64,000 nucleotides of DNA from Peribacillus simplex (lineage in GTDB: Bacteria > Bacillota > Bacilli > Bacillales > DSM-1321), in assembly GCF_900156045.1 (NCBI RefSeq), contig NZ_FTMX01000006.1:1-64000 (forward strand), given 5' to 3'. Positions 9,112 to 17,856 of this stretch are shown one piece after another (position 1 is the first letter of the stretch; every line of letters starts with the position of its first letter). The notes beneath the pieces were generated by a model. That model saw only the letters and a program-made list of their open reading frames with translations, had not been told where the DNA came from and did not search any database. The position numbers and the translations under genes are program-made.

Positions 9112-10590
9112 ATGGCAGAAGAAAAGTTGCCGAACTGGCTGAAAAATCGGGCGCATCTTTCACCGGATCGCCCGGCAATCGAGTTTGAAGGTCATACGTA
9201 TAGCTTTCTTGAACTGCATACATTATCGGAGAAAATGGCTGGTAAGCTGGCAAGCGTTGGTCTGGGCGCTGGCGATTCATGTGCGGTTTTGCTACGTAAC
9301 CATATTGATGGTGTTGTCGTTATCCATGCACTACTTTACCTCGGTGTAAAGATTGTGATGCTGAATAATAAGCTAACGGCAAAAGAGCTGTCCTGGCAGA
9401 TCGGGGATAGTGGAACTGCCCATTTGGTTTCAGAAGGCTCCTTCTCCGGCAAACTCTCTGATATTGGTGAGATTCTCCCGGAGTTGAACCTTCACCTAAT
9501 GGAAGGATTGCCGGATGGCACTGCTGAGATACTTCAAGAGTTTTACCTTGAGGATACTGCGACGATCATGTATACATCAGGTACGACAGGAAATCCAAAA
9601 GGAGTGATCCAAACATTCGGCAACCATTGGTGGAGTGCCGTCGGGTCGGTTCTGAACCTCGGATTGCATGAGGAGGATGCGTGGTATTGTGCGGTGCCCA
9701 TCTTTCATATTAGCGGCTTATCCATCCTGATGAAAAATGTGATTTATGGCATGAAAGTCGTTTTGGCAGAACGTTTCGATGAACGGGAAGCAAACCGGAG
9801 CATCCAGGAAAATGGTGTGACGATCATTTCGGTCGTGACGGCGATGCTGAATAGAATGGTACAGGATTTGAAGGGAACCGGCTATCCGGAAACCTTTCGC
9901 TGTTTCCTGTTGGGCGGCGGCCCTGCACCCGTCCATTTACTTGAGTTATGTAAGGAGAAAGGGATTCCCGTCTATCAAACATATGGGATGACCGAAACGT
10001 CTTCACAGATTGTGACACTGGCACCGGAGTATAGCATGACAAAAATCGGCTCGGCGGGAAAGCCTTTGTTTCCTTCGCAGTTACGGATAGAGAAAGACGG
10101 CACGATGTGTGAACCGGGAGCAGTGGGCGAAATCGTGGTTTCAGGTCCGAATGTGACGAAAGGCTATTTTAATCGGTTGGACGCTACACAGCAGGCCATT
10201 ACCGATGGATGGCTTTATACTGGGGACCTTGGATATCTCGATGAGGAAGGGTTTTTATATGTACTTGACCGACGCTCGGATTTAATCATTTCCGGCGGTG
10301 AAAACGTCTACCCGGCAGAGATTGAAAATGTCCTTAGTATGCACCCTGATGTTTTCGAAGCGGGGGTGACGGGGACTGACGATGAAAAATGGGGACAGGT
10401 CCCGCTTGCCTTTGTCGTCTTGCATCAAGATGCAGAGCTTGATGAGAGCGAACTGCTGGAATATTGCAGGGGATATTTGGCGTCTTATAAAATTCCCCGG
10501 AACGTGATTTTTTGTAAGGAGCTTCCCCGGAATGGCGCAAGCAAGCTTTTGAGGCGGGAACTGAAGAAGGAAATGGGGGAATGGCAATGA
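9112..10590 (+). CDS. menE: o-succinylbenzoate-CoA ligase
   Basis: An ANL-superfamily adenylating enzyme that activates o-succinylbenzoate with ATP and CoA. Its 492 residues contain the P-loop-like YTSGTTGNPKG near residue 155, the YGMTETSSQ motif near 292, the YTGDLGYLDEEGFLYVLDR hinge near 370 and a C-terminal catalytic lysine region (NGASKLLRREL). The start follows AGAGGGTAAGCAGCA. The end overlaps menC. Confidence 0.95.
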   Translation: MAEEKLPNWLKNRAHLSPDRPAIEFEGHTYSFLELHTLSEKMAGKLASVGLGAGDSCAVLLRNHIDGVVVIHALLYLGVKIVMLNNKLTAKELSWQIGDSGTAHLVSEGSFSGKLSDIGEILPELNLHLMEGLPDGTAEILQEFYLEDTATIMYTSGTTGNPKGVIQTFGNHWWSAVGSVLNLGLHEEDAWYCAVPIFHISGLSILMKNVIYGMKVVLAERFDEREANRSIQENGVTIISVVTAMLNRMVQDLKGTGYPETFRCFLLGGGPAPVHLLELCKEKGIPVYQTYGMTETSSQIVTLAPEYSMTKIGSAGKPLFPSQLRIEKDGTMCEPGAVGEIVVSGPNVTKGYFNRLDATQQAITDGWLYTGDLGYLDEEGFLYVLDRRSDLIISGGENVYPAEIENVLSMHPDVFEAGVTGTDDEKWGQVPLAFVVLHQDAELDESELLEYCRGYLASYKIPRNVIFCKELPRNGASKLLRRELKKEMGEWQ

Positions 10591-11690
10591 AGTTATCCTC
10601 CATTTCCCTTAAGCTCATTAAGGCCCCTTTAAAGCGGTCATTCAAGACGCATCTCGAAACGGTAAGCGATCGGGAAGTGATAATTGTCGAAGCCATGGAT
10701 GAAGACGGATTGATAGGATACGGGGAAGCTGTCCCTTTTACAAGTCCTTGGTATACCGAAGAAACGACCAAGACATGCTTTCATATGTTGGATGACTTCT
10801 TAATCCCGCTGACATTGGCCAGTCAGATCAGGCATCCTGATGAGCTGCCGAACTTATGGAGCGGAATCAGACGGAATGCGATGGCGAAGTCAGCTTTAGA
10901 GCAGGCAATCCTCGATTTATATGCGAAGCAGAAAGGAGTCTACCTCGGACGGCTGTTTGGCGGCGAGCGAAGTGAAGTGGCCGCTGGTGTAGTCATTGCA
11001 TCCAATGATATAGAAGACGCGATGCACCAGATCGAGGATTTTTCCGGATTTGGTTATCAGCGTTATAAAATAAAGATCAATCCTCAAAATGATCTGGAGT
11101 TTTTAGGGGAAATACGTCGGGCCTATCCCGATATCCCGCTAATGGCAGATGCCAATTCAGCGTACAGTCTTGATGACATCCCACATCTCCAGAAGCTTGA
11201 TGTGTTTAAGCTGATGATGATTGAGCAGCCGCTTGGACATGACGACATCGTGGAACATTCATTTTTGCAGAAACAGCTGCAGACACCCATTTGCCTTGAT
11301 GAAAGCATAAATTCATTTCATGATGCCAAAAGTGCGCTGTCGCTCCAAAGCTGTGGGGTGATCAACATTAAGATGGCTAAAGTCGGCGGCTGGATGGAAG
11401 CTGTTAGAATCCATGATCTATGCCTGGGTAATGGTGTGCCCGTATGGTGCGGCGGTATGATTGAATTTGGCATTTCACGTGCACATAATATCGCACTGGC
11501 CACATTAAAAGGGTTCACGATTCCCGGGGATATATCATCTTCATCTCGTTATTGGGAAGAGGATATAATCGATCCCGAAGTCATTGTCGAAAACGGCATG
11601 ATCCAAGTTCCCGATAAAGCTGGAATTGGTTTTGCCATCAATGAAAAGCGGCTAAAGGAATTGACTACATATAGTAAGCTGTACAAGTGA
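10587..11690 (+). CDS. menC: o-succinylbenzoate synthase
   Basis: An enolase-superfamily dehydratase making o-succinylbenzoate from SHCHC. In order it shows the KIKINP lysine motif near residue 160, MADANSAY (metal Asp) near 190, IEQPLGHDD (metal Glu) near 215, CLDESI (metal Asp) near 240 and INIKMAKVGG (second catalytic Lys) near 262. All key residues are present. Two ATG codons compete: 10581 and 10587. I prefer 10587, which makes an ATGA overlap with menE and has GGGGGA at a usual distance; the difference is two residues. Members of this family can also racemise N-acylamino acids, but the operon supports the menaquinone role. Confidence 0.94.
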   Translation: MKLSSISLKLIKAPLKRSFKTHLETVSDREVIIVEAMDEDGLIGYGEAVPFTSPWYTEETTKTCFHMLDDFLIPLTLASQIRHPDELPNLWSGIRRNAMAKSALEQAILDLYAKQKGVYLGRLFGGERSEVAAGVVIASNDIEDAMHQIEDFSGFGYQRYKIKINPQNDLEFLGEIRRAYPDIPLMADANSAYSLDDIPHLQKLDVFKLMMIEQPLGHDDIVEHSFLQKQLQTPICLDESINSFHDAKSALSLQSCGVINIKMAKVGGWMEAVRIHDLCLGNGVPVWCGGMIEFGISRAHNIALATLKGFTIPGDISSSSRYWEEDIIDPEVIVENGMIQVPDKAGIGFAINEKRLKELTTYSKLYK

Positions 11691-11694
11691 AAAC

Positions 11695-11726
11695 ATCAAA
11701 AGAGGTGCATCACGCCTCTTTTGATC
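11695..11726 (+). terminator. Terminator-like hairpin after menC
   Basis: A 13-bp stem (ATCAAAAGAGGTG with CGCCTCTTTTGAT) with a 5-base loop lies 4 bases after the menC stop. The T run is inside the 3' arm rather than after it, so termination may be partial. Confidence 0.65.
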
Positions 11727-12083
11727 AAATATTGATAACCTTCCTTTTACATCCCACGGTCTATGTAAATCACCCAATTAGTATTTTTTGGACAGGAATC
11801 CCACCCTTTTGGTAAATGATTTAATAGGATAAATAACAAATAAAAGTTTGAAGTTTCGATTGGCATCTCCCCGAACCACTAGGTCCTGCTGGATGCCTGT
11901 GGCGAGGCAGGCAGTCGGGCGGAAGGGGAATTACTGAAAGCGCCCCTACAGATTTTAGAAAATTCATTTAAATGGCCGGATAAACCATATTTTTTTTTCG
12001 GAAAATGGGGTTTTGTCTATTTTTTCTTTATTGGATTATTTTGTATAATGAATTTAAAAGAATGGCAAGGGAGGGGAGAGTGT
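11727..12083. other. 357-base gap before a small gene
   Basis: There is no credible reading frame here. GC-rich bases at about 11875-11950 differ from the AT-rich surroundings and look like a decayed intergenic repeat. An AT-rich segment at 12000-12050, with TATAATG at about 12044, may be the promoter of the small gene at 12084. Confidence 0.5.
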
Positions 12084-12230
12084 ATGAAAAAACCGTACCT
12101 AATTGCGGAAATTCTACTGAGAAGAGGCATGCCTGACTATGTCGTAAAAGAAGTGACGGCTTTGGAGGAGTGCGAGCTGTTTCATTTGAAGAGAAAGTGG
12201 GGCCTCTATGACCGGAAGACAGGTGCGTAA
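12084..12230 (+). CDS. Small conserved-looking protein, unknown
   Basis: A 48-residue frame starting MKKPYLIAEILLRRG and ending WGLYDRKTGA. The strong GGGAGGGGAG sits 5-8 bases before the ATG, and codon use looks normal for the window, so I regard it as a real gene. It is basic with an amphipathic centre (VVKEVTALEECELFHLKRKW) and has no signal peptide or metal motif. The same frame is open from 12048, but the internal ATG has the ribosome site. It converges on dctR. I do not recognise the family. Confidence 0.6.
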   Translation: MKKPYLIAEILLRRGMPDYVVKEVTALEECELFHLKRKWGLYDRKTGA

Positions 12231-12235
12231 AGAAT

Positions 12236-12273
12236 AAAAGTAAAAAGGGAACCGTTTTCGAGCCGGTCCCCAT
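12236..12273 (-). terminator. Terminator of dctSR
   Basis: A hairpin between GGGAACCG and CGGTCCC (one bulged base) is followed on the minus strand by CTTTTTACTTTT. It lies immediately after the dctR stop and also faces the small gene ending at 12230. Confidence 0.65.
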
Positions 12274-12278
12274 GCATT

Positions 12279-12974
12279 TTAAGGTTTTTTAAGCCGGTAC
12301 CTATTGACGGGGCGGCCTATGCTGCCATACTGTACGTCAAGCTGAAGGACTTCTTCGCCATGCAAGTATTCAAGATAGCGTCTTGCTGTAACTCTGGCGA
12401 TACCAATTCCATCAGCCACTTCTTCTGCAGATAGTGACCCAGGCTGGGTCTTTATGAACTTCGTCACTTGCTCAAGAGTCGCGCCATTCAATCCTTTGGG
12501 AACATCATGTTTCGGACTCGTTTCAGAATGTGTTTTATTTTGAAAGAGAATTCGGTCGAGCTGGGTTTGAGAAATTTGATGGTCAGGCTCAACCTCCATC
12601 CGAAAAGCGAAGTATTGTTCCAGCGTATGTTTTAGCCTATCGAATTTAAATGGCTTGATTAAATAGTCAAAAGCCCCGTTCTGCATCATTTTTCGGATCG
12701 TTTTCTGATCATTTGCCGCTGAAATGATGATGACATCCACATCAATTTGCTCTTTTCTGATTTGATAAAGTGTATCAACCCCGTTTAAAGAAGGCATGAA
12801 GATGTCCAAAATGACAAGGTCGGGTTTAGACTGCCTGATTTTATCCAGACCTTCAAGCCCATTTGAAGCTGTATCAACGACTTTAAAGGCAGGCAGGCGC
12901 TCGATGAACTGTTTGTTGACCTCTTGGACCATTGGGTCGTCTTCAATTAAAAGTACACGAATTTCGTTAGTCAT
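12279..12974 (-). CDS. dctR: CitB/DcuR-family response regulator, DctR-like
   Basis: A 231-residue regulator of the citrate/C4-dicarboxylate two-component class. The receiver domain (1-125) has the acidic pair Glu11/Asp12-Asp13, the phospho-acceptor Asp57 in LVILDIFMP, the Ser/Ala switch in IIISAAND and Lys107 in YLIKPF. The C-terminal part holds a helix-turn-helix (about 175-205, LSAEEVADGIGIARVTARRY) as in CitT, DctR and MalR. Its start overlaps the kinase gene by 8 bases, so the two are co-translated. The ligand cannot be told from sequence; the neighbouring TRAP-type binding protein favours dicarboxylates. Confidence 0.88.
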   Translation of the reverse strand: MTNEIRVLLIEDDPMVQEVNKQFIERLPAFKVVDTASNGLEGLDKIRQSKPDLVILDIFMPSLNGVDTLYQIRKEQIDVDVIIISAANDQKTIRKMMQNGAFDYLIKPFKFDRLKHTLEQYFAFRMEVEPDHQISQTQLDRILFQNKTHSETSPKHDVPKGLNGATLEQVTKFIKTQPGSLSAEEVADGIGIARVTARRYLEYLHGEEVLQLDVQYGSIGRPVNRYRLKKP

Positions 12975-14577
12975 TTTGGTTCTCCTCTATATCGTGCATC
13001 GGAAAAGAAAGAAAAAAGCTTGTTCCTTCGTTAGGGCGTGTCGTGAATTTCATTTCGCCGTTCGCTTTTTTTACAATTTGGTCTATAAGATAAAGACCGA
13101 TTCCTGATCCTTCCGCACCTTTTGTTGTAAAACCATACTCGAATATATCTTTATGAATGTCCTCGGGAATGCCGGGTCCATTATCCTCAAGCACGATTTG
13201 ACAGTGACGTTCATCCTGGTAGATGGATAAATAAACCTGTTTTGTTTCCTCGGAACAATGCTTTAGCGCTGCGAATGAGTTTTCGACCAGGTTTCCGATT
13301 ATCAAAACAAAATCGTGATGATCCAAATCAGCGGGGAAGCGGTCCAATTTCGTGTGCTTGTCCATGATGAGCTCGATTCCGAGTTCCCGTCCCAATGAGA
13401 TCTTACTTAATATCAGCCCCACTAAATTATCATCGTGAATGTGCTTCGTTAAAAACCTGGTCAATTCCTCTTGTTCTTCCGTGATCTGAAAAATGTAATG
13501 CAGCGCTTCGTCAAGATTACCTAGCTGGATCAATCCGGCTATCGTATGAAGTTTGTTCATATGTTCATGGTTTTGAACACGCAGGGCTTCAACGAATGCC
13601 TTGACACTAGTCAACTCTTCAGCTAGCTTCGTCACATCGGTCCGATCTTGGAAAATGGCCACGGCACCGATCGTTTTATCCGCAATCTTTATTGGTACCC
13701 GGTTGCTTACAATATTCCTGTTTTGAACGGAGATTTCCTGATTGAAGATGGGAGATGTCCGGTCGAGCACTTCCGGGAGACGGGTATCGTGTATAACATC
13801 ATTGATATTTTTGCCTATGACTTCATCGTTGATATTGAATATTTGCTTAGCCTTTTCATTGAAAATCGTGATTGTTTCATTATTATCTATGGCGATGACC
13901 CCTTCATGCATCGCATTGAATGCGGCTGTCCTTTCAACCAACATCCGTGAAATTTCATGTGGTTCAAGTTGGAAGGTCTCTTTTTTTATCCTTTTTGCCA
14001 TGAGCCATGAGCCGCATACCCCGAATAGGAGTGTAAGGACCAGGATAATCGCGATTTCCCCCTTAAGATCCTTGATTAATTCGGGTATCGTGGGCAAGAT
14101 ATTCCCTACCAGAACGACGCCGATTTGCTCTCTATTTTTATCAAGGATCGGGACAAAGGCGCGGACGGAAATGCCAAGATCGCCAGCCGCCTTTGAAAGA
14201 TACTCGTGCTCAGCGAACGCAGCGCTTTCATCACTGCTTTCCGAAGGGGTCCCCAATTGGCTGAACACCGGATGGGAATAACGTATATGCTGATTGTTGA
14301 GCACAACTATATAATCGGCTTGATGGATTTTCCTCAAGTTTTCAATAATCGGATTGAGCTGCGTCCATCCTTCGGGCTCACGGACCAATTTTTGTACTTC
14401 AGGGAGTTCGGCAATGGTATGGGCAGTGATCATGGATCGTTTGCCGATTTCATCTTCCCTGACCGAAACGATGTTTCCGAATATAAAAATCCCGCCTATT
14501 AGTATCGAAAAAGCGACGATTACAAATGATAGCAGGGTGATTTTAATTTGTATGGGCATATGAAAGGATTTATCCAT
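12967..14577 (-). CDS. dctS: CitA/DcuS-family sensor histidine kinase, DctS-like
   Basis: A 536-residue membrane kinase. A first transmembrane helix (about 12-36) and a second (about 173-193) enclose an extracellular PAS-like domain of the CitA/DcuS class, which binds di- or tricarboxylates directly in known members. A cytoplasmic PAS domain (about 215-310) follows, then the short dimerisation segment RVQNHEHMNKLH, with the phospho-acceptor probably His337. The ATPase domain has the N box (GNLVENSF), DNGPGIPED and the GSGIGLYL box. ATG 14577 follows GGAGG. The gene is divergent from a TRAP-type binding protein. Confidence 0.9.
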   Translation of the reverse strand: MDKSFHMPIQIKITLLSFVIVAFSILIGGIFIFGNIVSVREDEIGKRSMITAHTIAELPEVQKLVREPEGWTQLNPIIENLRKIHQADYIVVLNNQHIRYSHPVFSQLGTPSESSDESAAFAEHEYLSKAAGDLGISVRAFVPILDKNREQIGVVLVGNILPTIPELIKDLKGEIAIILVLTLLFGVCGSWLMAKRIKKETFQLEPHEISRMLVERTAAFNAMHEGVIAIDNNETITIFNEKAKQIFNINDEVIGKNINDVIHDTRLPEVLDRTSPIFNQEISVQNRNIVSNRVPIKIADKTIGAVAIFQDRTDVTKLAEELTSVKAFVEALRVQNHEHMNKLHTIAGLIQLGNLDEALHYIFQITEEQEELTRFLTKHIHDDNLVGLILSKISLGRELGIELIMDKHTKLDRFPADLDHHDFVLIIGNLVENSFAALKHCSEETKQVYLSIYQDERHCQIVLEDNGPGIPEDIHKDIFEYGFTTKGAEGSGIGLYLIDQIVKKANGEMKFTTRPNEGTSFFLSFPMHDIEENQND

Positions 14578-14618
14578 TGTTTTTCCTCCATTACTTCTAT
14601 ACTTTATAGTAACAGAAT

Positions 14619-14679
14619 TTCTATCACTTTTCGCTATTTTTCGCGCATTGTATTACGACAGTAAAAAGCTGTGATAGAA
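14619..14679. promoter_or_regulatory. Inverted repeat between dctS and dctB
   Basis: TTCTATCAC at 14619-14627 and its exact inverse GTGATAGAA at 14671-14679 lie 43 bases apart in the divergent promoter region. This is a reasonable candidate for a DctR operator, but no known box was matched. Confidence 0.4.
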
Positions 14680-14716
14680 TAGTGATAATGTGAAGTGAGC
14701 GGTGAGGAGTGTCGGT

Positions 14717-15781
14717 ATGCGTGCATTATGGGGGTACTTATTATTAATTGGCCTGGGGCTGTTGGTAGCAGTGTATATATCGTTTCAATCGTTCTTTACA
14801 AGCTTCGGTTTCAATTTGCCAAAGGATGAGGAGCAGGTCGGGATGAAGGATCAAATCGTGATTAAGTTCAGTCATGTCGTTGCCGAAAATACACCTAAAG
14901 GACTAGCTGCGAACCGGTTTGCCCAACTTGTCGATGAATATACAGATCATCGTGTCAAAATTGAAGTTTATCCTAATCAGTCATTATATAGTGATCATGA
15001 AGAAATCGAAGCATTACAAGAAAACAAGGTGCAGATGATTGCTCCAACTACATCTAAAATCACGAGCATATCAAAGAAATGGATGCTATTGGACCTTCCT
15101 TACGTCTTTCCAACGGACGCAGCCTTGCAGGAAGCATTAAATGGCGAAGTGGGGGAAGAACTGCTTAAGCAGCTGAACACCATCGATATCGAGGGACTCG
15201 CATTTTGGTCGAATAACTATAAACAGATTACAAGCAGTAAACCGATACGTCATCCAAGTGATTTTGCAGGAAAGAATTTTAGAATCATGCCAAGTGCAGT
15301 TCTGGAAAGCCAATTCAATCATTTTGGGGCGACAACTTCAGAGCTGGAGTTTAATGAAACGTTTAAAAGCCTTGAAATCAATGAAACGGACAGCCAGGAA
15401 AATACGATTTCGAATATCTATTCCAAGAAATTATATGAGGTGCAAAAATATTTAACGATCAGTGATCATGGCTATTTAGGCTATGTCGTCATGATAAACA
15501 AGCCGTTTTGGAACAAACTGCCGTTGGACATCCAGCAGCAAATCCAACGGGCGATGGATGATACAACGAAATGGCTATGGATCAAATCAAATGAATTGAA
15601 TCAGGAACAACTTAAGGAAATCCAGCAAAAATCGAATATCGACATCTATAAACTGTCAGATGAAGAAAAGAAGGAATGGATGGATGAGATGACCGTCATC
15701 TACCCGGAATTCGAATCAACGATCGGTACCGATTTGATGATGAAGATGGAAAAGATCCGTGAGAAGCATTTAAAGGAATAA
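14717..15781 (+). CDS. dctB: TRAP-type dicarboxylate-binding protein, DctB-like
   Basis: An extracytoplasmic solute-binding protein of the DctP family (354 residues). One N-terminal hydrophobic segment (about 3-25) is followed directly by the binding domain beginning IVIKFSHVVAENTPKG. Family motifs include a conserved arginine segment (FRIMPSAVLESQ) and the FETFKSLEI-like stretch. No lipobox is seen, so it is probably anchored by an uncleaved helix. I start at ATG 14717, preceded by GAGGAG; a GTG at 14702 is possible. No TRAP permease genes are nearby. This fits the B. subtilis DctB model, a binding protein that serves the DctSR sensor rather than transport. Confidence 0.82.
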   Translation: MRALWGYLLLIGLGLLVAVYISFQSFFTSFGFNLPKDEEQVGMKDQIVIKFSHVVAENTPKGLAANRFAQLVDEYTDHRVKIEVYPNQSLYSDHEEIEALQENKVQMIAPTTSKITSISKKWMLLDLPYVFPTDAALQEALNGEVGEELLKQLNTIDIEGLAFWSNNYKQITSSKPIRHPSDFAGKNFRIMPSAVLESQFNHFGATTSELEFNETFKSLEINETDSQENTISNIYSKKLYEVQKYLTISDHGYLGYVVMINKPFWNKLPLDIQQQIQRAMDDTTKWLWIKSNELNQEQLKEIQQKSNIDIYKLSDEEKKEWMDEMTVIYPEFESTIGTDLMMKMEKIREKHLKE

Positions 15782-15810
15782 CCAAAAAACTCATCAAATA
15801 GTGAGGGACA

Positions 15811-15845
15811 AAAAAAGAGCGGACCCAATGGGCCCGCTTTTTTTC
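15811..15845. terminator. Bidirectional terminator between dctB and znuA
   Basis: AGCGGACCC pairs with GGGCCCGCT around a 3-base loop (one mismatch), flanked by A-rich sequence on the left and T-rich on the right. It can stop transcripts from both converging genes. Confidence 0.8.
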
Positions 15846-16790
15846 CTATTGCAATGCAGTTTGAAGTGTCTTGATATTTTTTTCCATTAAACTGAAATAA
15901 TCTTCACCGGCTTCGATATCTTTATCCGTCAACACGGAAAGGTTATGGAGCTCAAGTGATTTCGCTCCCATCTCCTTTTGGATGATCTCGGTTAGTTTAG
16001 AACTGATATTCTGCTCAAAGATGACGTAGTTCAAGTCTTTTTTTTCAGCCATGGTTACGATTTTCCCCAATTCCTTTTGAGAAGGTTCGTTTGAAGACGT
16101 TAGTCCTGTGACGCCAATTTGTTCCAAACCATAGCGTTCCTCCCAATAACCATATGCTGAATGGGAAACGATGATTTTATTGGTACGGCCCGACTCGATC
16201 GTCGTCGCGAATTTTTCATCAAGTGCCTCGAGCTTTTCGGAAAGCTCATTGAATTGGCTGTTGAAATATTCTTCCTGTTCCGGCATTTTTTTTATTAATT
16301 CGTCCTTGATGGTTCTAGCCATGTCAATGGAATAAATGGGATCTAACCACAAATGCGGATTAACGCCCCCATGGTCATGACCGTCTTCTTCATGTGAATG
16401 TTCCTCTTCGTGTGCATCTTCATCAAGATGAACCGTTTCGCCCACCGCGATTGTACTGACACCTTCTTTGCTTAGTATTGGTTCAGCCTTGGTTACAAAG
16501 CCTTCAAGATTATAGCCAATATAGAAAAATAGGTCTGACTCAGCCATTTTTACAATATCTTTTTGAGAGGGTTCGAATGAGTGTTCATCCGTTCCGGGAG
16601 GATAAACCGTCTCGACATTTACGTACTCCCCGCCAATGGCCTCCGTGAAGTACTGTAAAGGGTAAACCGTCGTATATATATCTAAGGCATCCTTGGTTTC
16701 TTCTTTACTCGATTCTCCCTTTGAGTTGCCGCAGGCCGACAGAAATACCGCAGTAACAAGGAAAAGTGAGAGCAATGCTCGGATTTTCAT
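15846..16790 (-). CDS. znuA: Zinc ABC transporter substrate-binding lipoprotein
   Basis: A cluster A-I metal-binding lipoprotein of the ZnuA/AdcA type (314 residues). The lipobox FLSAC places the lipidated cysteine at residue 20. The metal site residues lie in DEHSFEPSQKD, NPHLWLDPIY, SHSAYGYW and YVIFEQNISSK, and a His/Asp/Glu-rich loop (about 123-142) precedes NPHLW, which points to zinc rather than manganese. No ATPase or permease gene is adjacent, so it must work with components encoded elsewhere or act as a zinc scavenger. Two Zur-like operators lie upstream. Confidence 0.92.
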   Translation of the reverse strand: MKIRALLSLFLVTAVFLSACGNSKGESSKEETKDALDIYTTVYPLQYFTEAIGGEYVNVETVYPPGTDEHSFEPSQKDIVKMAESDLFFYIGYNLEGFVTKAEPILSKEGVSTIAVGETVHLDEDAHEEEHSHEEDGHDHGGVNPHLWLDPIYSIDMARTIKDELIKKMPEQEEYFNSQFNELSEKLEALDEKFATTIESGRTNKIIVSHSAYGYWEERYGLEQIGVTGLTSSNEPSQKELGKIVTMAEKKDLNYVIFEQNISSKLTEIIQKEMGAKSLELHNLSVLTDKDIEAGEDYFSLMEKNIKTLQTALQ

Positions 16791-16812
16791 ATTTGAAATG
16801 CTCCTTTATAAT

Positions 16813-16827
16813 TCGTATTGATTACGA
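16813..16827 (-). promoter_or_regulatory. Zur box-like operator 1 of znuA
   Basis: TCGTATTGATTACGA matches the Bacillus Zur consensus TCGTAAT-N-ATTACGA with one mismatch. It lies 23 bases upstream of the znuA start codon. Confidence 0.75.
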
Positions 16828-16848
16828 TTTGAATTTTATATGGTAAAA

Positions 16849-16863
16849 ACGAAATGATTACGA
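16849..16863 (-). promoter_or_regulatory. Zur box-like operator 2 of znuA
   Basis: ACGAAATGATTACGA has a perfect right half-site and two mismatches in the left half. It is 36 bp from the first box, centre to centre. Two spaced boxes suggest zinc-dependent repression. Confidence 0.6.
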
Positions 16864-16913
16864 TTTGACTTCTGTATGATACAAAAGATTGCAAAAGAAA
16901 GCAAGGATTTTTT

Positions 16914-17153
16914 CTATTGGTCCTCACTTTTTTCTTTTTTTTCAGGAACGAGGTCAATGCCCCCTGGATGAAACGGATGACATTTAAGAATCCGGATGAG
17001 TGCTAACCAGCTTCCTTTTATAGGTCCGAAACGATTGATCGCTTCCAAACCATAATGGGAACAAGTTGGGTAAAAACGGCAGGTAGGCGGTTTTAGTGGA
17101 GAAATGGCAACTTGGTAAAAACGGATGATTCCCATTAATATTTTTTTCAACAC
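16914..17153 (-). CDS. yidD: Membrane protein insertion efficiency factor YidD
   Basis: A 79-residue protein of the YidD family, thought to help YidC-dependent insertion of membrane proteins. The diagnostic [14 protein letters not shown] segment (about residues 26-39) and the [16 protein letters not shown] stretch are both intact. An amphipathic N-terminal helix ([15 protein letters not shown]) probably binds the membrane. B. subtilis has this gene (ytjA) next to luxS, as here. Confidence 0.95.
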   Translation of the reverse strand: MLKKILMGIIRFYQVAISPLKPPTCRFYPTCSHYGLEAINRFGPIKGSWLALIRILKCHPFHPGGIDLVPEKKEKSEDQ

Positions 17154-17344
17154 AATGCTTTCATCTCTTTTCGAGTAAATTCACTACCCTTCATTATAGC
17201 ATATTTTCTATATTTCCAATAAGGGTAAAAAAGGAATAAGTATATGGGTAATCCGATAGATATAATAAGAATTAATTTTAAAGGATGAAATATATTGTTA
17301 TTCAAGGTAAAATAGAGATGACATACAATTAAGGAGTGAATTAA

Positions 17345-17818
17345 ATGCCTTCAGTTGAAAGCTTTGAATTAGATCATAATGCTGTTAAAGCCCCATATGT
17401 TAGACATTGCGGTGTCCATAAGGTAGGAACAGACGGTGTTGTTAATAAATTTGATATCCGTTTTTGCCAGCCTAATAAACAAGCGATGAAGCCGGATACG
17501 ATCCATACCCTGGAACACTTGCTTGCATTCAATATCCGTAAGCATTCCGAGCGCTACGATCACTTTGATATTATCGATATTTCGCCAATGGGATGTCAAA
17601 CAGGATATTACCTTGTTGTCAGCGGTGAGCCGACAGTGACGGAAATCATCGATGTTCTTGAAGATACATTCAAGGATGCTGTTACAATTACCGAAATTCC
17701 CGCTGCAAACGAAAAACAATGCGGCCAAGCAAAATTGCATGATCTTGAAGGAGCCAAGAAATTAATGAATTTCTGGCTTACACAAAATAAAGAAGATCTT
17801 CATAAAGTATTCGGTTAA
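17345..17818 (+). CDS. luxS: S-ribosylhomocysteine lyase
   Basis: Cleaves S-ribosylhomocysteine to homocysteine and DPD, the precursor of autoinducer 2, in the activated methyl cycle. It has 157 residues, the standard length. Metal ligands His54 and His58 lie in HTLEH, with catalytic Glu57. The third ligand Cys is in [12 protein letters not shown] near residue 125. AAGGAG lies 9 bases before the ATG. It is a single-gene unit closed by its own terminator and links functionally to metK elsewhere in the window. Confidence 0.97.
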   Translation: MPSVESFELDHNAVKAPYVRHCGVHKVGTDGVVNKFDIRFCQPNKQAMKPDTIHTLEHLLAFNIRKHSERYDHFDIIDISPMGCQTGYYLVVSGEPTVTEIIDVLEDTFKDAVTITEIPAANEKQCGQAKLHDLEGAKKLMNFWLTQNKEDLHKVFG

Positions 17819-17820
17819 TA

Positions 17821-17856
17821 AAAAAGTTCCTGTCCTATTGTGACAGGAACTTTTTT
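17821..17856. terminator. Bidirectional terminator after luxS
   Basis: A 14-bp perfect stem (AAAAAGTTCCTGTC with GACAGGAACTTTTT) around a 7-base loop. It directly follows luxS and ends at the stop of the convergent ytzI-like gene. Confidence 0.92.

Noticed and set aside
17160-17344. Possible riboswitch upstream of luxS
   Set aside because: No S-box, SAH or other conserved core could be found; the region is simply AT-rich promoter sequence.
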